Of a stretch of DNA of 64,000 nucleotides, positions 37,261 to 49,680 are shown piece by piece. The first letter of the stretch is position 1. Every line of letters begins with the position of its first letter. A program made the position numbers and the translations under genes. Where the stretch lies: positions 1,426,001 through 1,490,000 of the forward strand of contig CM070914.1 in the NCBI GenBank assembly GCA_036417435.1. The letters run 5' to 3'. Source of the DNA: Inia geoffrensis (Eukaryota; Chordata; Mammalia; Artiodactyla; Iniidae). The notes under the pieces are model-generated. The model did no database searches. It worked only from the letters and a program-made list of their open reading frames with translations, and was not told where the DNA came from.

Positions 37261-38639
37261 CTGGAAATGTAGCTCTCCTCCCGGGACATGCGGTGTGCAG
37301 CCCGTCACTCGGCACGTACAGAGGCCCTCCGATGTACAGACCAGTGGGCCTCCATGTGGCTCAGCCTTCCCACAGGGCTCTGGAGGTACTCAGTGAACTT
37401 GGAGGAAAAATGATGCACAACCGACGGCCCTAGGAGTCCTCCAAACGGTACTTCCTTTAAAATAAATCCCAACAGCGGTGAAGAACTCATGGAGACAGTT
37501 GCATGCCTCCCTTTTTACACGGCTACTCAGGGTCTAACGTGGAGACGTGTTCTCTCATTGTTTCACTTTAGTTCTAGAGACTGTCATGCTCACCACCACC
37601 GAGGCCATGGAAGCACCTTGTTTAGACAGAGCCAATTCATATTTTTCCCCGAAGCATTCTTACAGGGTTGAGAGGCCTGTCAACAGCAGAGAATGTCAGG
37701 TAGTTTCTAGGCAGCATGAATGGAGCCTTCAAATTGAGAAAACAAGTCTAGTTCCAGCAGGCCCCGATTTCCACGCGCACACTCATCATACGTCCCTCGG
37801 GTTTCTAACAAGTCCAAAGGGAGACAAGGTTACCCAGTGTTTCCTTCCCTGAATCAACTTGTCGAAGTAGGGTTTTGTGCATCATGCGAACTGCCTCAAC
37901 CAAGCAACGCACTTGGTATGTGTGGGGCCGTCTGACTCTTCAAAAGTCTGCAGTGCCACGGGAAGAGCAGGCCTGAAATTGCAGTCAGAACGCACGCTGA
38001 CTCTCTCCTGGCGCCAGGGTGAGTTCAGGCAGGAGGCCGTACATGGAATGCGAAGCCCAGGGTTTCTCTGAGTGCAGCTCAGACTAGGGTAATGGGTAAA
38101 ATTTCGACGGCCTGAGGGACGTGCCAGAACGGTGTTCCTGAACCTCTGTGAGTGCTGGGGTACTTAAGCTGCTCCAAAACAGAGTGCAGTGCGTTTCCCT
38201 ACACTCAGCATACACAGAGTGGCTCCAAAGGGCTACGGGACTGGATGTTGCTCAACAGACACAGGTGGGCCTGGAAGTACCTAGTGTACCTGGCAGTAAC
38301 AGGATGCCCACATGAGCCTCCTAGGTGTCTGTAAAATCATACTGCCATTTAAGATATGCAGAGCAGAGGTCACATGCTCATGGAAAGTGCTGGACACCTC
38401 CGTTCCTACAAGCAAATCAAAGCCTAACCTCCAGGCAGGTGTTTATGCTGGGTGCGCATTGCGACGCAGCATGGTAAGATGCTGACTTTCTCCTGGAGCA
38501 CACTGACTTCACGTACGAGGTCTTCAAAGTATTCAAGGCAGAGTGTTTTTTCATGGCAGCTCACCCTCAGGGCCATGACAAAGAGTTCCTGGGGACTTCG
38601 GATTCACCAGAAATGTGGTCCTGACGGTGCTCCAGGACT
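37261..38639 (+). repeat. Unit M28 (1379 bp)
   Basis: Shares CCGACGGCCC near 37421, CAAACGG near 37442 and TTTAGACAG near 37621 with M33 (M32 shares the last two). The 3' part has TGGAAGTACCTAG near 38271, GGCAGGTGTTT near 38435, TTTTTTCATGG near 38546 and GGGGACTTCGG near 38592, repeated in M33 and M35. Confidence 0.97.
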
Positions 38640-40018
38640 CTGGAAATGTAGCTCTCCTCCCGGGACATGCGGTGTGCAGCCCGTCACTCGGCACGTACAG
38701 AGGCTCTCCGATGTACAGACCAGTGGGCCTCCATGTGGCTCAGCCTTCCCACAGGGCTCTGGAGGTACTCAGTGAACTTGGAGGAAAAACGATGCACAAC
38801 TGAGGGCCCTAGGAGTCCTCCAAAGGGTACTTCCTTAAAAATAAATCCCAACAGCGGTGAAGAACTCATGGAGACAGTTGCATGCCTCCCTTTTTACACG
38901 GCTACTCAGGGTCTAACGTGGAGACGTGTTCTCTCATTGTTTCACTTTAGTTCTAGAGACTGTCATGCTCACCACCACCGAGGCCATGGAAGCACCTTGT
39001 TTGTACAGAGCCAATTCATATTTTTCCCCGAAGCATTCTTACAGGGTTGAGAGGCCTGTCAACAGCAGAGAATGTCATGTAGTTTCTAGGCAGCATGAAT
39101 GGAGCCTTCAAATTGAGAAAACAAGTCTAGTTCCAGCAGACCCCGATTTCCACGCGCACACTCATCATACGTCCCTCGGGTTTCTAACAAGTCCAAAGGG
39201 AGACAAGGTTACCCAGTGTTTCCTTCCCTGAATCAACTTGTCGAAGTAGGGTTTTGTGCATCATGCGAACTGCCTCAACCAAGCAACGCACTTGGTATGT
39301 GTGGGGCCGTCTGACTCTTCAAAAGTCTGCAGTGCCACGGGAAGAGCAGGCCTGAAATTGCAGTCAGAACGCACGCTGACTCTCTCCTGGCGCCAGGGTG
39401 AGTTCAGGCAGGAGGCCGTACATGGAATGCGAAGCCCAGGGTTTCTCTGAGTGCAGCTCAGACTAGGGTAATGGGTAAAATTTCGACGGCCTGAGGGACG
39501 TGCCAGAACGGTGTTCCTGAACCTCTGTGAGTGCTGGGGTACTTAAGCTGCTCCAAAACAGAGTGCAGTGCGTTTCCCTACACTCAGCATACACAGAGTG
39601 GCTCCAAAGGGCTACGGGACTGGATGTTGCTCAACAGACACAGGTGGGCCTGGGAGTACCTAGTGTACCTGGCAGCAACAGGATGCCCACATGAGCCTCC
39701 TAGGTGTCTGTAAAATCAAACTCCCATTTAAGATATGCAGAGCAGAGGTCACATGCTCATGGAAAGTGCTGGACACCTCCGTTCCTACAAGCAAATCAAA
39801 GCCTAACCTCCAGGCATGTGTTTATGCTGGGTGCGCATTGTGACGCAGCATGGTAAGATGCTGACTTTCTCCAGGAGCACACTGACTTCACGTACGAGGT
39901 CTTCAAATTATTCAAGGCAGAGTGTTTTCTCATGGCAGCTCACCCTCAGGGCCATGACAAAGAGTTCCTGGGGACATCGGACTCACCAGAAATGTGGTCC
40001 TGACGGTGCTCCAGGACT
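38640..40018 (+). repeat. Unit M29 (1379 bp)
   Basis: Copy of M25 at offset 5521 from about 38707 onward. Before that point it reads GGCTCTCCG, as M34 and M36 do, so the copy boundary lies near 38706. Confidence 0.97.
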
Positions 40019-41397
40019 CTGGAAATGTAGCTCTCCTCCCGGGACATGCGGTGTGCAGCCCGTCACTCGGCACGTACAGAGGCCCTCCGATGTACAGACC
40101 AGTGGGCCTCCATGTGGCTCAGCGTTCCCACAGGGCTCTGGAGGTACTCAGTGAACTTGGAGGAAAAACGATGCACAACCGAGGGCCCTAGGAATCCTCC
40201 AAAGGGTACTTCCTTTAAAATAAATCCCAACAGCGTTGAAGAACTCATGGATACAGTTGCATGCCTCCCTTTTTACACGGCTACTCAGGGTCTAGCGTGG
40301 AGACGTGTTCTCTCATTGTTTCACTTTAGTTCTAGAGACTGTCATGCTCACCACCACCGAGGCCATGGAAGCACCTTGTTTGGACAGAGCCAATTCATAT
40401 TTTTCCCCGAAGCATTCTTACAGGGTTGAGAGGCCTGTCAACAGCAGAGAATGTCAGGTAGTTTCTAGGCAGCATGAATGGAGCCTTCAAATTGAGAAAA
40501 CAAGTCTAGTTCCAGCAGACCCCGATGTCCACGCGCACACTCATCATACGTCCCTCGGGCTTCTAACAAGTCCAAAGGGAGACAAGGTTACCCAGTGTTT
40601 CCTTCCCTGAATCAACTTGTCGAAGTAGGGTTTTGTGCATCATGCGAACTGCCTCAACCAAGCAACGCACTTGGTATGTGTGGGGCCGTCTGACTCTTCA
40701 AAAGTCTGCAGTGCCACGGGAAGAGCAGGCCTGAAATTGCAGTCAGAACGCACGCTGACTCTCTCCTGGCGCCAGGGTGAGTTCAGGCAGGAGGCCGTAC
40801 ATGGAATGCGAAGTCCAGGGTTTCTCTGAGTGCAGCTCAGACTAGGGTAATGGGTAAAATTTCGACGGCCTGAGGGACGTGCCAGAACGGTGTTCCTGAA
40901 CCTCTGTGAGTGCTGGGGTACTTAAGCTGCTCCAAAACAGAGTGCAGTGCGTTTCCCTACACTCAGCATACACAGAGTGGCTCCAAAGGGCTACGGGACT
41001 GGATGTTGCTCAACAAACACAGGTGGGCCTGGGAGTACCTAGTGTACCTGGCAGTAACAGGATGCCCACATGAGCCTCCTAGGTGTCTGTAAAATCATAC
41101 TGCCGTTTAAGATATGCAGAGCAGAGGTCACATGCTCATGGAAAATGCTGGACACCTCCGTTCCTACAAGCAAATCAAAGCCTAACCTCCAGGCTTGTGT
41201 TTATGCTGGGTGCGCATTGTAACGCAGAATGGTAAGATGCTGACTTTCTCCTGGAGCACACTGACTTCACGTAAGAGGTCTTCTAAGTATTCAAGGCAGA
41301 GTGTTTTCTCATGGCAGCTCACCCTCAGGGCCATGACAAAGACTTCCTGGGGACATCGGACTCACCAGAAATGTTGTCCTGACGGTGCTCCAGGACT
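40019..41397 (+). repeat. Unit M30 (1379 bp)
   Basis: Matches M26 at offset 5521 with no difference noticed, including all the M26-specific variants such as TCTAGCGTGG near 40291. Confidence 0.97.
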
Positions 41398-42781
41398 CTG
41401 GAAATGTAGCTCTCCTCCCGGGACATGCGGTGTGCAGCCCGTCACTCGGCACGTACAGAGGCCCTCCGATGTACAGACCAGTGAACCTCCATGTGGCTCA
41501 GCCTTCCCACAGGGCTCTTGAGGTACTCAGTGTACTTGGAGGAAAAATGATGCACAACCGTGGGCCCTAGGAGTCCTCCAAAGGGTACTTCCTTTAAAAT
41601 AAATCCCAACAGCGATGAAGAACTCATGGAGACAGTTGCATGCCTCCCCTTTTACACGGCTACTCAGGGTCTAACGTGGAGACGTGTTCTCTCATTGTTT
41701 CACTTTAGTTCTAGAGACTGTCATGCTCACCACCACCGAGGCCATGGAAGCACCTTGTTTGGACAGAGCCAATTCATATTTTTCCCCGAAGCATTCTTAC
41801 AGGGTTGAGAGGCCTGTCAACAGCAGAGAATGTCAGGTAGTTTCTAGGCAGCATGAATGGAGCCTTCAAATTGGGAAAACAAGTCTAGTTCCAGCAGGCC
41901 CCGATTTCCACGCGCACACTCATCATACGTCCCTCGGGTTTCTAACAAGTCCAAAGGGAGACAAGGTTACCCAGTGTTTCCTTCCCTGAATCAACTTGTC
42001 GAAGTAGGGTTTTGTGCATCATGCGAACTGCCTCAACCAAGCAACGCACTTGGTATGTGTGGGGCCGTCTGACTCTTCAAAAGTCTGCAGTGCCACGGGA
42101 AGAGCAGGCCTGAAATTGCAGTCAGAACGCACGCTGACTCTCTCCTGGCGCCAGGGTGAGTTCAGGCAGGAGGCCGTACATGGAATGCGAAGCCCAGGGT
42201 TTCTCTGAGTGCAGCTCAGACTAGGGTAATGGGTAAAATTTCGACGGCCTGAGGGACGTGCCAGAACGGTGTTCCTGAACCTCTGTGAGTGCTGGGGTAC
42301 TTAAGCTGCTCCAAAACAGAGTGCAGTGCGTTTCCCTACACTCAGCATACACAGAGTGGCTCCAAAGGGCTACGGGACTGGATGTTGCTCAACAGACACA
42401 GGTGGGCCTGGGAGTAATTAGTGTACTGTAGCTGGCAGTAACAGGATGCCCACATGAGCCTCCTAGGTGTCTGTAAAATCATACTGCCATTTAAGATATG
42501 CAGAGCAGAGGTCACATGCTCATGGAAAGTGCTGGACACCTCCGTTCCTACAAGCAAATCAAAGCCTAACCTCCACGCATATGTTTATGCTGGGTGCGCA
42601 TTGCGACGCAGCATGGTAAGATGCTGACTTTCTCCTGGAGCACATTGACTTCACGTACGAGGTCTTCAAAGTATTCAAGGCAGAGTGTTTTCTCATGGCA
42701 GCTCACCCTCAGGGCCATGACAAAGAGTTCCTGGGGACATTGGATTCACCAGAAACGTGGTCCTGACGGTGCCCCAGGACT
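41398..42781 (+). repeat. Unit M31 (1384 bp, T5)
   Basis: Matches M27 at offset 5521 with no difference noticed, including GTACTGTAGCTGG near 42423. Confidence 0.97.
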
Positions 42782-44165
42782 CTGGAAATGTAGCTCTCCT
42801 CCCGGGACATGCGGTGTGCAGCCCGTCACTCGGCACGTACAGAGGCCCTCCGATGTACAGACCAGTGGGCCTCCATGTGGCTCAGCCTTCCCACAGGGCT
42901 CTGGAGGTACTCAGTGAACTTGGAGGAAAAACGATGCACAACCGAGGGCTCTAGGAGTCCTCCAAACGGTACTTCCTTTAAAATAAATCCCAACAGCGGT
43001 GAAGAACTCATGGAGACAGTTGCATGCTTCCCTTTTTACACGGCTACTCAGGGTCTAACGTGGAGACGTGTTCTCTCATTGTTTCACTTTAGTTCTAGAG
43101 ACTGTCATGCTCACCACCACCGAGGCCATGGAAGCACCTTGTTTAGACAGAGCCAATTCATATTTTTCCCCGAAGCATTCTTACAGGGTTGAGAGGCCTG
43201 TCAACAGCAGAGAATGTCAGGTAGTTTCTAGGCAGCATGAATGGAGCCTTCAAATTGAGAAAACAAGTCTAGTTCCAGCAGACCCCAATTTCCACGCGCA
43301 CACTCATCATACGTCCCTCGGGTTTCTAACAAGTCCAAAGGGAGACAAGGTTACCCAGTGTTTCCTTCCCTGAATCAACTTGTCGAAGTAGGGTTTTGTG
43401 CATCATGCGAACTGCCTCAACCAAGCAACGCACTTGGTATGTGTGGGGCCGTCTGACTCTTCAAAAGTCTGCAGTGCCACGGGAAGAGCAGGCCTGAAAT
43501 TGCAGTCAGAACGCACGCTGACTCTCTCCTGGCGCCAGGGTGAGTTCAGGCAGGAGGCCGTACATGGAATGCGAAGCCCAGGGTTTCTCTGAGTGCAGCT
43601 CAGACTAGGGTAATGGGTAAAATTTCGACGGCCTGAGGGACGTGCCAGAACGGTGTTCCTGAACCTCTGTGAGTGCTGGGGTACTTAAGCTGCTCCAAAA
43701 CAGAGTGCAGTGCGTTTCCCTACACTCAGCATACACAGAGTGGCTCCAAAGGGCTACGGGACTGGATGTTGCTCAACAGACACAGGTGGGCCTGGGAGTA
43801 ATTAGTGTACTGTAGCTGGCAGTAACAGGATGCCCACATGAGCCTCCTAGGTGTCTGTAAAATCATACTGCCATTTAAGATATGCAGAGCAGAGGTCACA
43901 TGCTCATGGAAAGTGCTGGACACCTCCGTTCCTACAAGCAAATCAAAGCCTAACCTCCACGCATATGTTTATGCTGGGTGCGCATTGCGACGCAGCATGG
44001 TAAGATGCTGACTTTCTCCTGGAGCACATTGACTTCACGTACGAGGTCTTCAAAGTATTCAAGGCAGAGTGTTTTCTCATGGCAGCTCACCCTCAGGGCC
44101 ATGACAAAGACTTCCTGGGGACATTGGATTCACCAGAAACGTGGTCCTGACGGTGCCCCAGGACT
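42782..44165 (+). repeat. Unit M32 (1384 bp, T5)
   Basis: Equals the start of M28 at offset 5521 up to about 42931, then departs (GAAAAACGATG, GAGGGCTCTAGG). Private: ATGCTTCCC near 43024 and ACCCCAATTT near 43282. The 3' part repeats that of M27 and M31, with GACTTCCTGG near 44108 as a difference. Confidence 0.97.
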
Positions 44166-45705
44166 CTGGAAATGTAGCTCTCCTCCCGGGACATGCGGTG
44201 TGCAGCCCGTCACTCGGCACGTACAGAGGCCCTCCGATGTACAGACCAGTGGGCCTCCATGTGGCTCAGCCTTCCCACAGGGCTCTGGAGGTACTCAGTG
44301 AACTTGGAGGAAAAATGATGCACAACCGACGGCCCTAGGAGTCCTCCAAACGGTACTTCCTTTAAAATAAATCCCAACAGCGGTGAAGAACTCATGGAGA
44401 CAGTTGCATGCCTCCCTTTTTACACGGCTACTCAGGGTCTAACGTGGAGACGTGTTCTCTCATTGTTTCACTTTAGTTCTAGAGACTGTCATGCTCACCA
44501 CCACCGAGGCCATGGAAGCACCTTGTTTAGACAGAGCCAATTCATATTTTTCCCCGAAGCATTCTTACAGGGTTGAGAGGCCTGTCAACAGCAGAGAATG
44601 TCAGGTAGTTTCTAGGCAGCATGAATGGAGCCTTCAAATTGAGAAAACAAGTCTAGTTCCAGCAGGCCCCGATTTCCACGCGCACACTCATCATACGTCC
44701 CTCGGGTTTCTAACAAGTCCAAAGGGAGACAAGGTTACCCAGTGTTTCCTTCCCTGAATCAACTTGTCGAAGTAGGGTTTTGTGCATCATGCGAACTGCC
44801 TCAACCAAGCAACGCACTTGGTATGTGTGGGGCCGTCTGACTCTTCAAAAGTCTGCAGTGCCACGGGAAGAGCAGGCCTGAAATTGCAGTCAGAACGCAC
44901 GCTGACTCTCTCCTGGCGCCAGGGTGAGTTCAGGCAGGAGGCCGTACATGGAATGCGAAGCCCAGGGTTTCTCTGAGTGCAGCTCAGACTAGGGTAATGG
45001 GTAAAATTTCGACGGCCTGAGGGACGTGCCAGAACGGTGTTCCTGAACCTCTGTGAGTGCTGGGGTACTTAAGCTGCTCCAAAACAGAGTGCAGTGCGTT
45101 TCCCTACACTCAGCATACACAGAGTGGCTCCAAAGGGCTACGGGACTGGATGTTGCTCAACAGACACAGGTGGGCCTGGAAGTACCTAGTGTACCTGGCA
45201 GTAACAGGATGCCCACATGAGCCTCCTAGGTGTCTGTAAAATCATACTGCCATTTAAGATATGCAGAGCAGAGGTCACATGCTCATGGAAAGTGCTGGAC
45301 ACCTCCGTTCCTACAAGCAAATCAAAGCCTAACCTCCAGGCAGGTGTTTATGCTGGGTGCGCATTGCGACGCAGCATGGTAAGATGCTGACTTTCTCCTG
45401 GAGCACACTGACTTCACGTACGAGGTCTTCAAAGTATTCAAGGCAGAGTGTTTTTTCATGGCAGCTCACCCTCAGGGCCATGACAAAGAGTTCCTGGGGA
45501 CTTCGGATTCACCAGAAATGTGGTCCTGACGGTGCTCCAGGACTCTGGAAATGTAGCTCTCCTCCCGGGACATGCGGTGTGCAGCCCGTCACTCGGCACG
45601 TACAGAGGCTCTCCGATGTACAGACCAGTGGGCCTCCATGTGGCTCAGCCTTCCCACAGGGCTCTGGAGGTACTCAGTGAACTTGGAGGAAAAACGATGC
45701 ACAAC
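43291..45705 (+). repeat. 2.4-kb block duplicated from 36386-38800, offset 6905
   Basis: The block recurs five units apart with one mismatch noticed (GAGTTCCTGG near 37205, GACTTCCTGG near 44110). It overlaps the end of the 5521-base duplication, so at least two events of different size are layered here. It ends where M29 has CAACTGAGGG and M34 has CAACCGAGGG. Confidence 0.85.
44166..45544 (+). repeat. Unit M33 (1379 bp)
   Basis: Copy of M28 at offset 6905 (CCGACGGCCC, CAAACGG, TTTAGACAG, TGGAAGTACCTAG). From about 44671 onward it also matches M35 at offset 2757. Confidence 0.97.
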
Positions 45706-46923
45706 CGAGGGCCCCAGGAGTCCTCCAAAGGGTACTTCCTTTAAAATAAATCCCAACAGCGGTGAAGAACTCATGGAGACAGTTGCATGCCTCCCTTTTT
45801 ACACGGCTACTCAGGGTCTAACGTGGAGACGTGTTCTCTCATTGTTTCACTTTAGTTCTAGAGACTGTCATGCTCACCACCACCGAGGCCATGAAAGCAC
45901 CTTGTTTGGACAGAGCCAATTCATATTTTTCCCCGAAGCATTCTTACAGGGTTGAGAGGCCTGTCAACAGCAGAGAATGTCAGGTAGTTTCTAGGCAGCA
46001 TGAATGGAGCCTTCAAATTGAGAAAACAAGTCTAGTTCCAGCAGACCCCGATTTCCACGCGCACACTCATCATACGTCCCTCGGGCTTCTAACAAGTCCA
46101 AAGGGAGACAAGGTTACCCAGTGTTTCCTTCCCTGAATCAACTTGTCGAAGTAGGGTTTTGTGCATCATGCGAACTGCCTCAACCAAGCAACGCACTTGG
46201 TATGTGTGGGGCCGTCTGACTCTTCAAAAGTCTGCAGTGCCACGGGAAGAGCAGGCCTGAAATTGCAGTCAGAACGCACGCTGACTCTCTCCTGGCGCCA
46301 GGGTGAGTTCAGGCAGGAGGCCGTACATGGAATGCGAAGCCCAGGGTTTCTCTGAGTGCAGCTCAGACTAGGGTAATGGGTAAAATTTCGACGGCCTGAG
46401 GGACGTGCCAGAACGGTGTTCCTGAACCTCTGTGAGTGCTGGGGTACTTAAGCTGCTCCAAAACAGAGTGCAGTGCGTTTCCCTACACTCAGCATACACA
46501 GAGTGGCTCCAAAGGGCTACGGGACTGGATGTTGCTCAACAGACACAGGTGGGCCTGGGAGTACCTAGTGTACCTGGCAGTAACAGGATGCCCACATGAG
46601 CCTCCTAGGTGTCTGTAAAATCATACTGTCATTTAAGATATGCAGAGCAGAGGTCACATGCTCATGGAAAGTGCTGGACACCTCCGTTCCTACAAGCAAA
46701 TCAAAGCCTAACCTCCAGGCATGTGTTTATGCTGGGTGCGCATTGTGACGCAGCATGGTAAGATGCTGACTTTCTCCTGGAGCACACTGACTTCACGTAC
46801 GAGGTCTTCTAACTATTCAAGGCAGAGTGTTTTCTCATGGCAGCTCACCCTCAGGGCCATGACAAAGAGTTCCTGGGGACATCGGACTCACCAGAAATGT
46901 GGTCCTGACGGTGCTCCAGGACT
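45545..46923 (+). repeat. Unit M34 (1379 bp)
   Basis: GGGCCCCAGGAG near 45710 and CCATGAAAGC near 45890 are shared with M36. In the 3' part CTTCTAACTATTC near 46806 is also shared with M36. Confidence 0.97.
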
Positions 46924-48301
46924 CTGGAAATGTAGCTCTCCTCCCGGGACATGCGGTGTGCAGCCCGTCACTCGGCACGTACCGAGGCCCTCCGATGTAC
47001 AGAGCAGTGGGCCTCCGTGTGGCTCAGCGTTCCCACAGGGCTCTGGATGTACTCAGTGAACTTGGAGGAAAAACGATGCAAAACCGAGGGCCCTAGGAGT
47101 CCTCCAAAGGGTACTTCCTTTAAAATAAATCCCAACAGCGGTGAAGAACTCATGGAGACAGTTGCATGCCTCCCTTTTTACATGGCTACTCACGGTTTAA
47201 CGTGGAGACGTGTTCTCTCATTGTTTCACTTTAGTTCTAGAGACTGTCATGCTCACCACCACCGAGGCCATGGAAGCACCTTGTTTGGACAGAGCCAATT
47301 CATATTTTTCCCCGAAGCATTCTTACAGGGTTGAGAGGCCTGTCAACAGCAGAGAATGTCAGGTAGTTTCTAGGCAGCATGAATGGAGCCTTCAAATTGA
47401 GAAAACAAGTCTAGTTCCAGCAGCCCCGATTTCCACGCGCACACTCATCATACGTCCCTCGGGTTTCTAACAAGTCCAAAGGGAGACAAGGTTACCCAGT
47501 GTTTCCTTCCCTGAATCAACTTGTCGAAGTAGGGTTTTGTGCATCATGCGAACTGCCTCAACCAAGCAACGCACTTGGTATGTGTGGGGCCGTCTGACTC
47601 TTCAAAAGTCTGCAGTGCCACGGGAAGAGCAGGCCTGAAATTGCAGTCAGAACGCACGCTGACTCTCTCCTGGCGCCAGGGTGAGTTCAGGCAGGAGGCC
47701 GTACATGGAATGCGAAGCCCAGGGTTTCTCTGAGTGCAGCTCAGACTAGGGTAATGGGTAAAATTTCGACGGCCTGAGGGACGTGCCAGAACGGTGTTCC
47801 TGAACCTCTGTGAGTGCTGGGGTACTTAAGCTGCTCCAAAACAGAGTGCAGTGCGTTTCCCTACACTCAGCATACACAGAGTGGCTCCAAAGGGCTACGG
47901 GACTGGATGTTGCTCAACAGACACAGGTGGGCCTGGAAGTACCTAGTGTACCTGGCAGTAACAGGATGCCCACATGAGCCTCCTAGGTGTCTGTAAAATC
48001 ATACTGCCATTTAAGATATGCAGAGCAGAGGTCACATGCTCATGGAAAGTGCTGGACACCTCCGTTCCTACAAGCAAATCAAAGCCTAACCTCCAGGCAG
48101 GTGTTTATGCTGGGTGCGCATTGCGACGCAGCATGGTAAGATGCTGACTTTCTCCTGGAGCACACTGACTTCACGTACGAGGTCTTCAAAGTATTCAAGG
48201 CAGAGTGTTTTTTCATGGCAGCTCACCCTCAGGGCCATGACAAAGAGTTCCTGGGGACTTCGGATTCACCAGAAATGTGGTCCTGACGGTGCTCCAGGAC
48301 T
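46924..48301 (+). repeat. Unit M35 (1378 bp, dG, E haplotype)
   Basis: E unit with CGTACCGAGG near 46978, GATGCAAAACC near 47075 and TACATGGC near 47178, all shared with M37. The 3' part is the M28/M33 kind (TGGAAGTACCTAG). Confidence 0.97.
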
Positions 48302-49680
48302 CTGGAAATGTAGCTCTCCTCCCGGGACATGCGGTGTGCAGCCCGTCACTCGGCACGTACAGAGGCTCTCCGATGTACAGACCAGTGGGCCTCCATGTGG
48401 CTCAGCCTTCCCACAGGGCTCTGGAGGTACTCAGTGAACTTGGAGGAAAAACGATGCACAACCGAGGGCCCCAGGAGTCCTCCAAAGGGTACTTCCTTTA
48501 AAATAAATCCCAACAGCGGTGAAGAACTCATGGAGACAGTTGCATGCCTCCCTTTTTACACGGCTACTCAGGGTCTAACGTGGAGACGTGTTCTCTCATT
48601 GTTTCACTTTAGTTCTAGAGACTGTCATGCTCACCACCACCGAGGCCATGAAAGCACCTTGTTTGGACAGAGCCAATTCATATTTTTCCCCGAAGCATTC
48701 TTACAGGGTTGAGAGGCCTGTCAACAGCAGAGAATGTCAGGTAGTTTCTAGGCAGCATGAATGGAGCCTTCAAATTGAGAAAACAAGTCTAGTTCCAGCA
48801 GACCCCGATTTCCACGCGCACACTCATCATACGTCCCTCGGGCTTCTAACAAGTCCAAAGGGAGACAAGGTTACCCAGTGTTTCCTTCCCTGAATCAACT
48901 TGTCGAAGTAGGGTTTTGTGCATCATGCGAACTGCCTCAACCAAGCAACGCACTTGGTATGTGTGGGGCCGTCTGACTCTTCAAAAGTCTGCAGTGCCAC
49001 GGGAAGAGCAGGCCTGAAATTGCAGTCAGAACGCACGCTGACTCTCTCCTGGCGCCAGGGTGAGTTCAGGCAGGAGGCCGTACATGGAATGCGAAGCCCA
49101 GGGTTTCTCTGAGTGCAGCTCAGACTAGGGTAATGGGTAAAATTTCGACGGCCTGAGGGACGTGCCAGAACGGTGTTCCTGAACCTCTGTGAGTGCTGGG
49201 GTACTTAAGCTGCTCCAAAACAGAGTGCAGTGCGTTTCCCTACACTCAGCATACACAGAGTGGCTCCAAAGGGCTACGGGACTGGATGTTGCTCAACAGA
49301 CACAGGTGGGCCTGGGAGTACCTAGTGTACCTGGCAGTAACAGGATGCCCACATGAGCCTCCTAGGTGTCTGTAAAATCATACTGTCATTTAAGATATGC
49401 AGAGCAGAGGTCACATGCTCATGGAAAGTGCTGGACACCTCCGTTCCTACAAGCAAATCAAAGCCTAACCTCCAGGCATGTGTTTATGCTGGGTGCGCAT
49501 TGTGACGCAGCATGGTAAGATGCTGACTTTCTCCTGGAGCACACTGACTTCACGTACGAGGTCTTCTAACTATTCAAGGCAGAGTGTTTTCTCATGGCAG
49601 CTCACCCTCAGGGCCATGACAAAGAGTTCCTGGGGACATCGGACTCACCAGAAATGTGGTCCTGACGGTGCTCCAGGACT
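48302..49680 (+). repeat. Unit M36 (1379 bp)
   Basis: Matches M34 at offset 2757 with no difference noticed. Confidence 0.97.

Larger units (their letters stand above)
33186..37410 (+). repeat. 4.2-kb duplicated block, copy 1
   Basis: This 4225-base block recurs at 38707-42931, offset 5521 (four units). One substitution was noticed by eye (T at 34016, G at 39537). It carries many rare variants in the same order, for example CAACTGAGGG, TCTAGCGTGG, CAACAAACAC, GTGTACTTGG and GAAACGTGG, so the copies share a recent origin. Confidence 0.92.
38707..42931 (+). repeat. 4.2-kb duplicated block, copy 2
   Basis: Second copy of 33186-37410. On the left the flank differs (GGCTCTCCG against GGCCTTCCG). 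On the right the copies part at GAAAAATGATG (37411) against GAAAAACGATG (42932). Confidence 0.92.
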
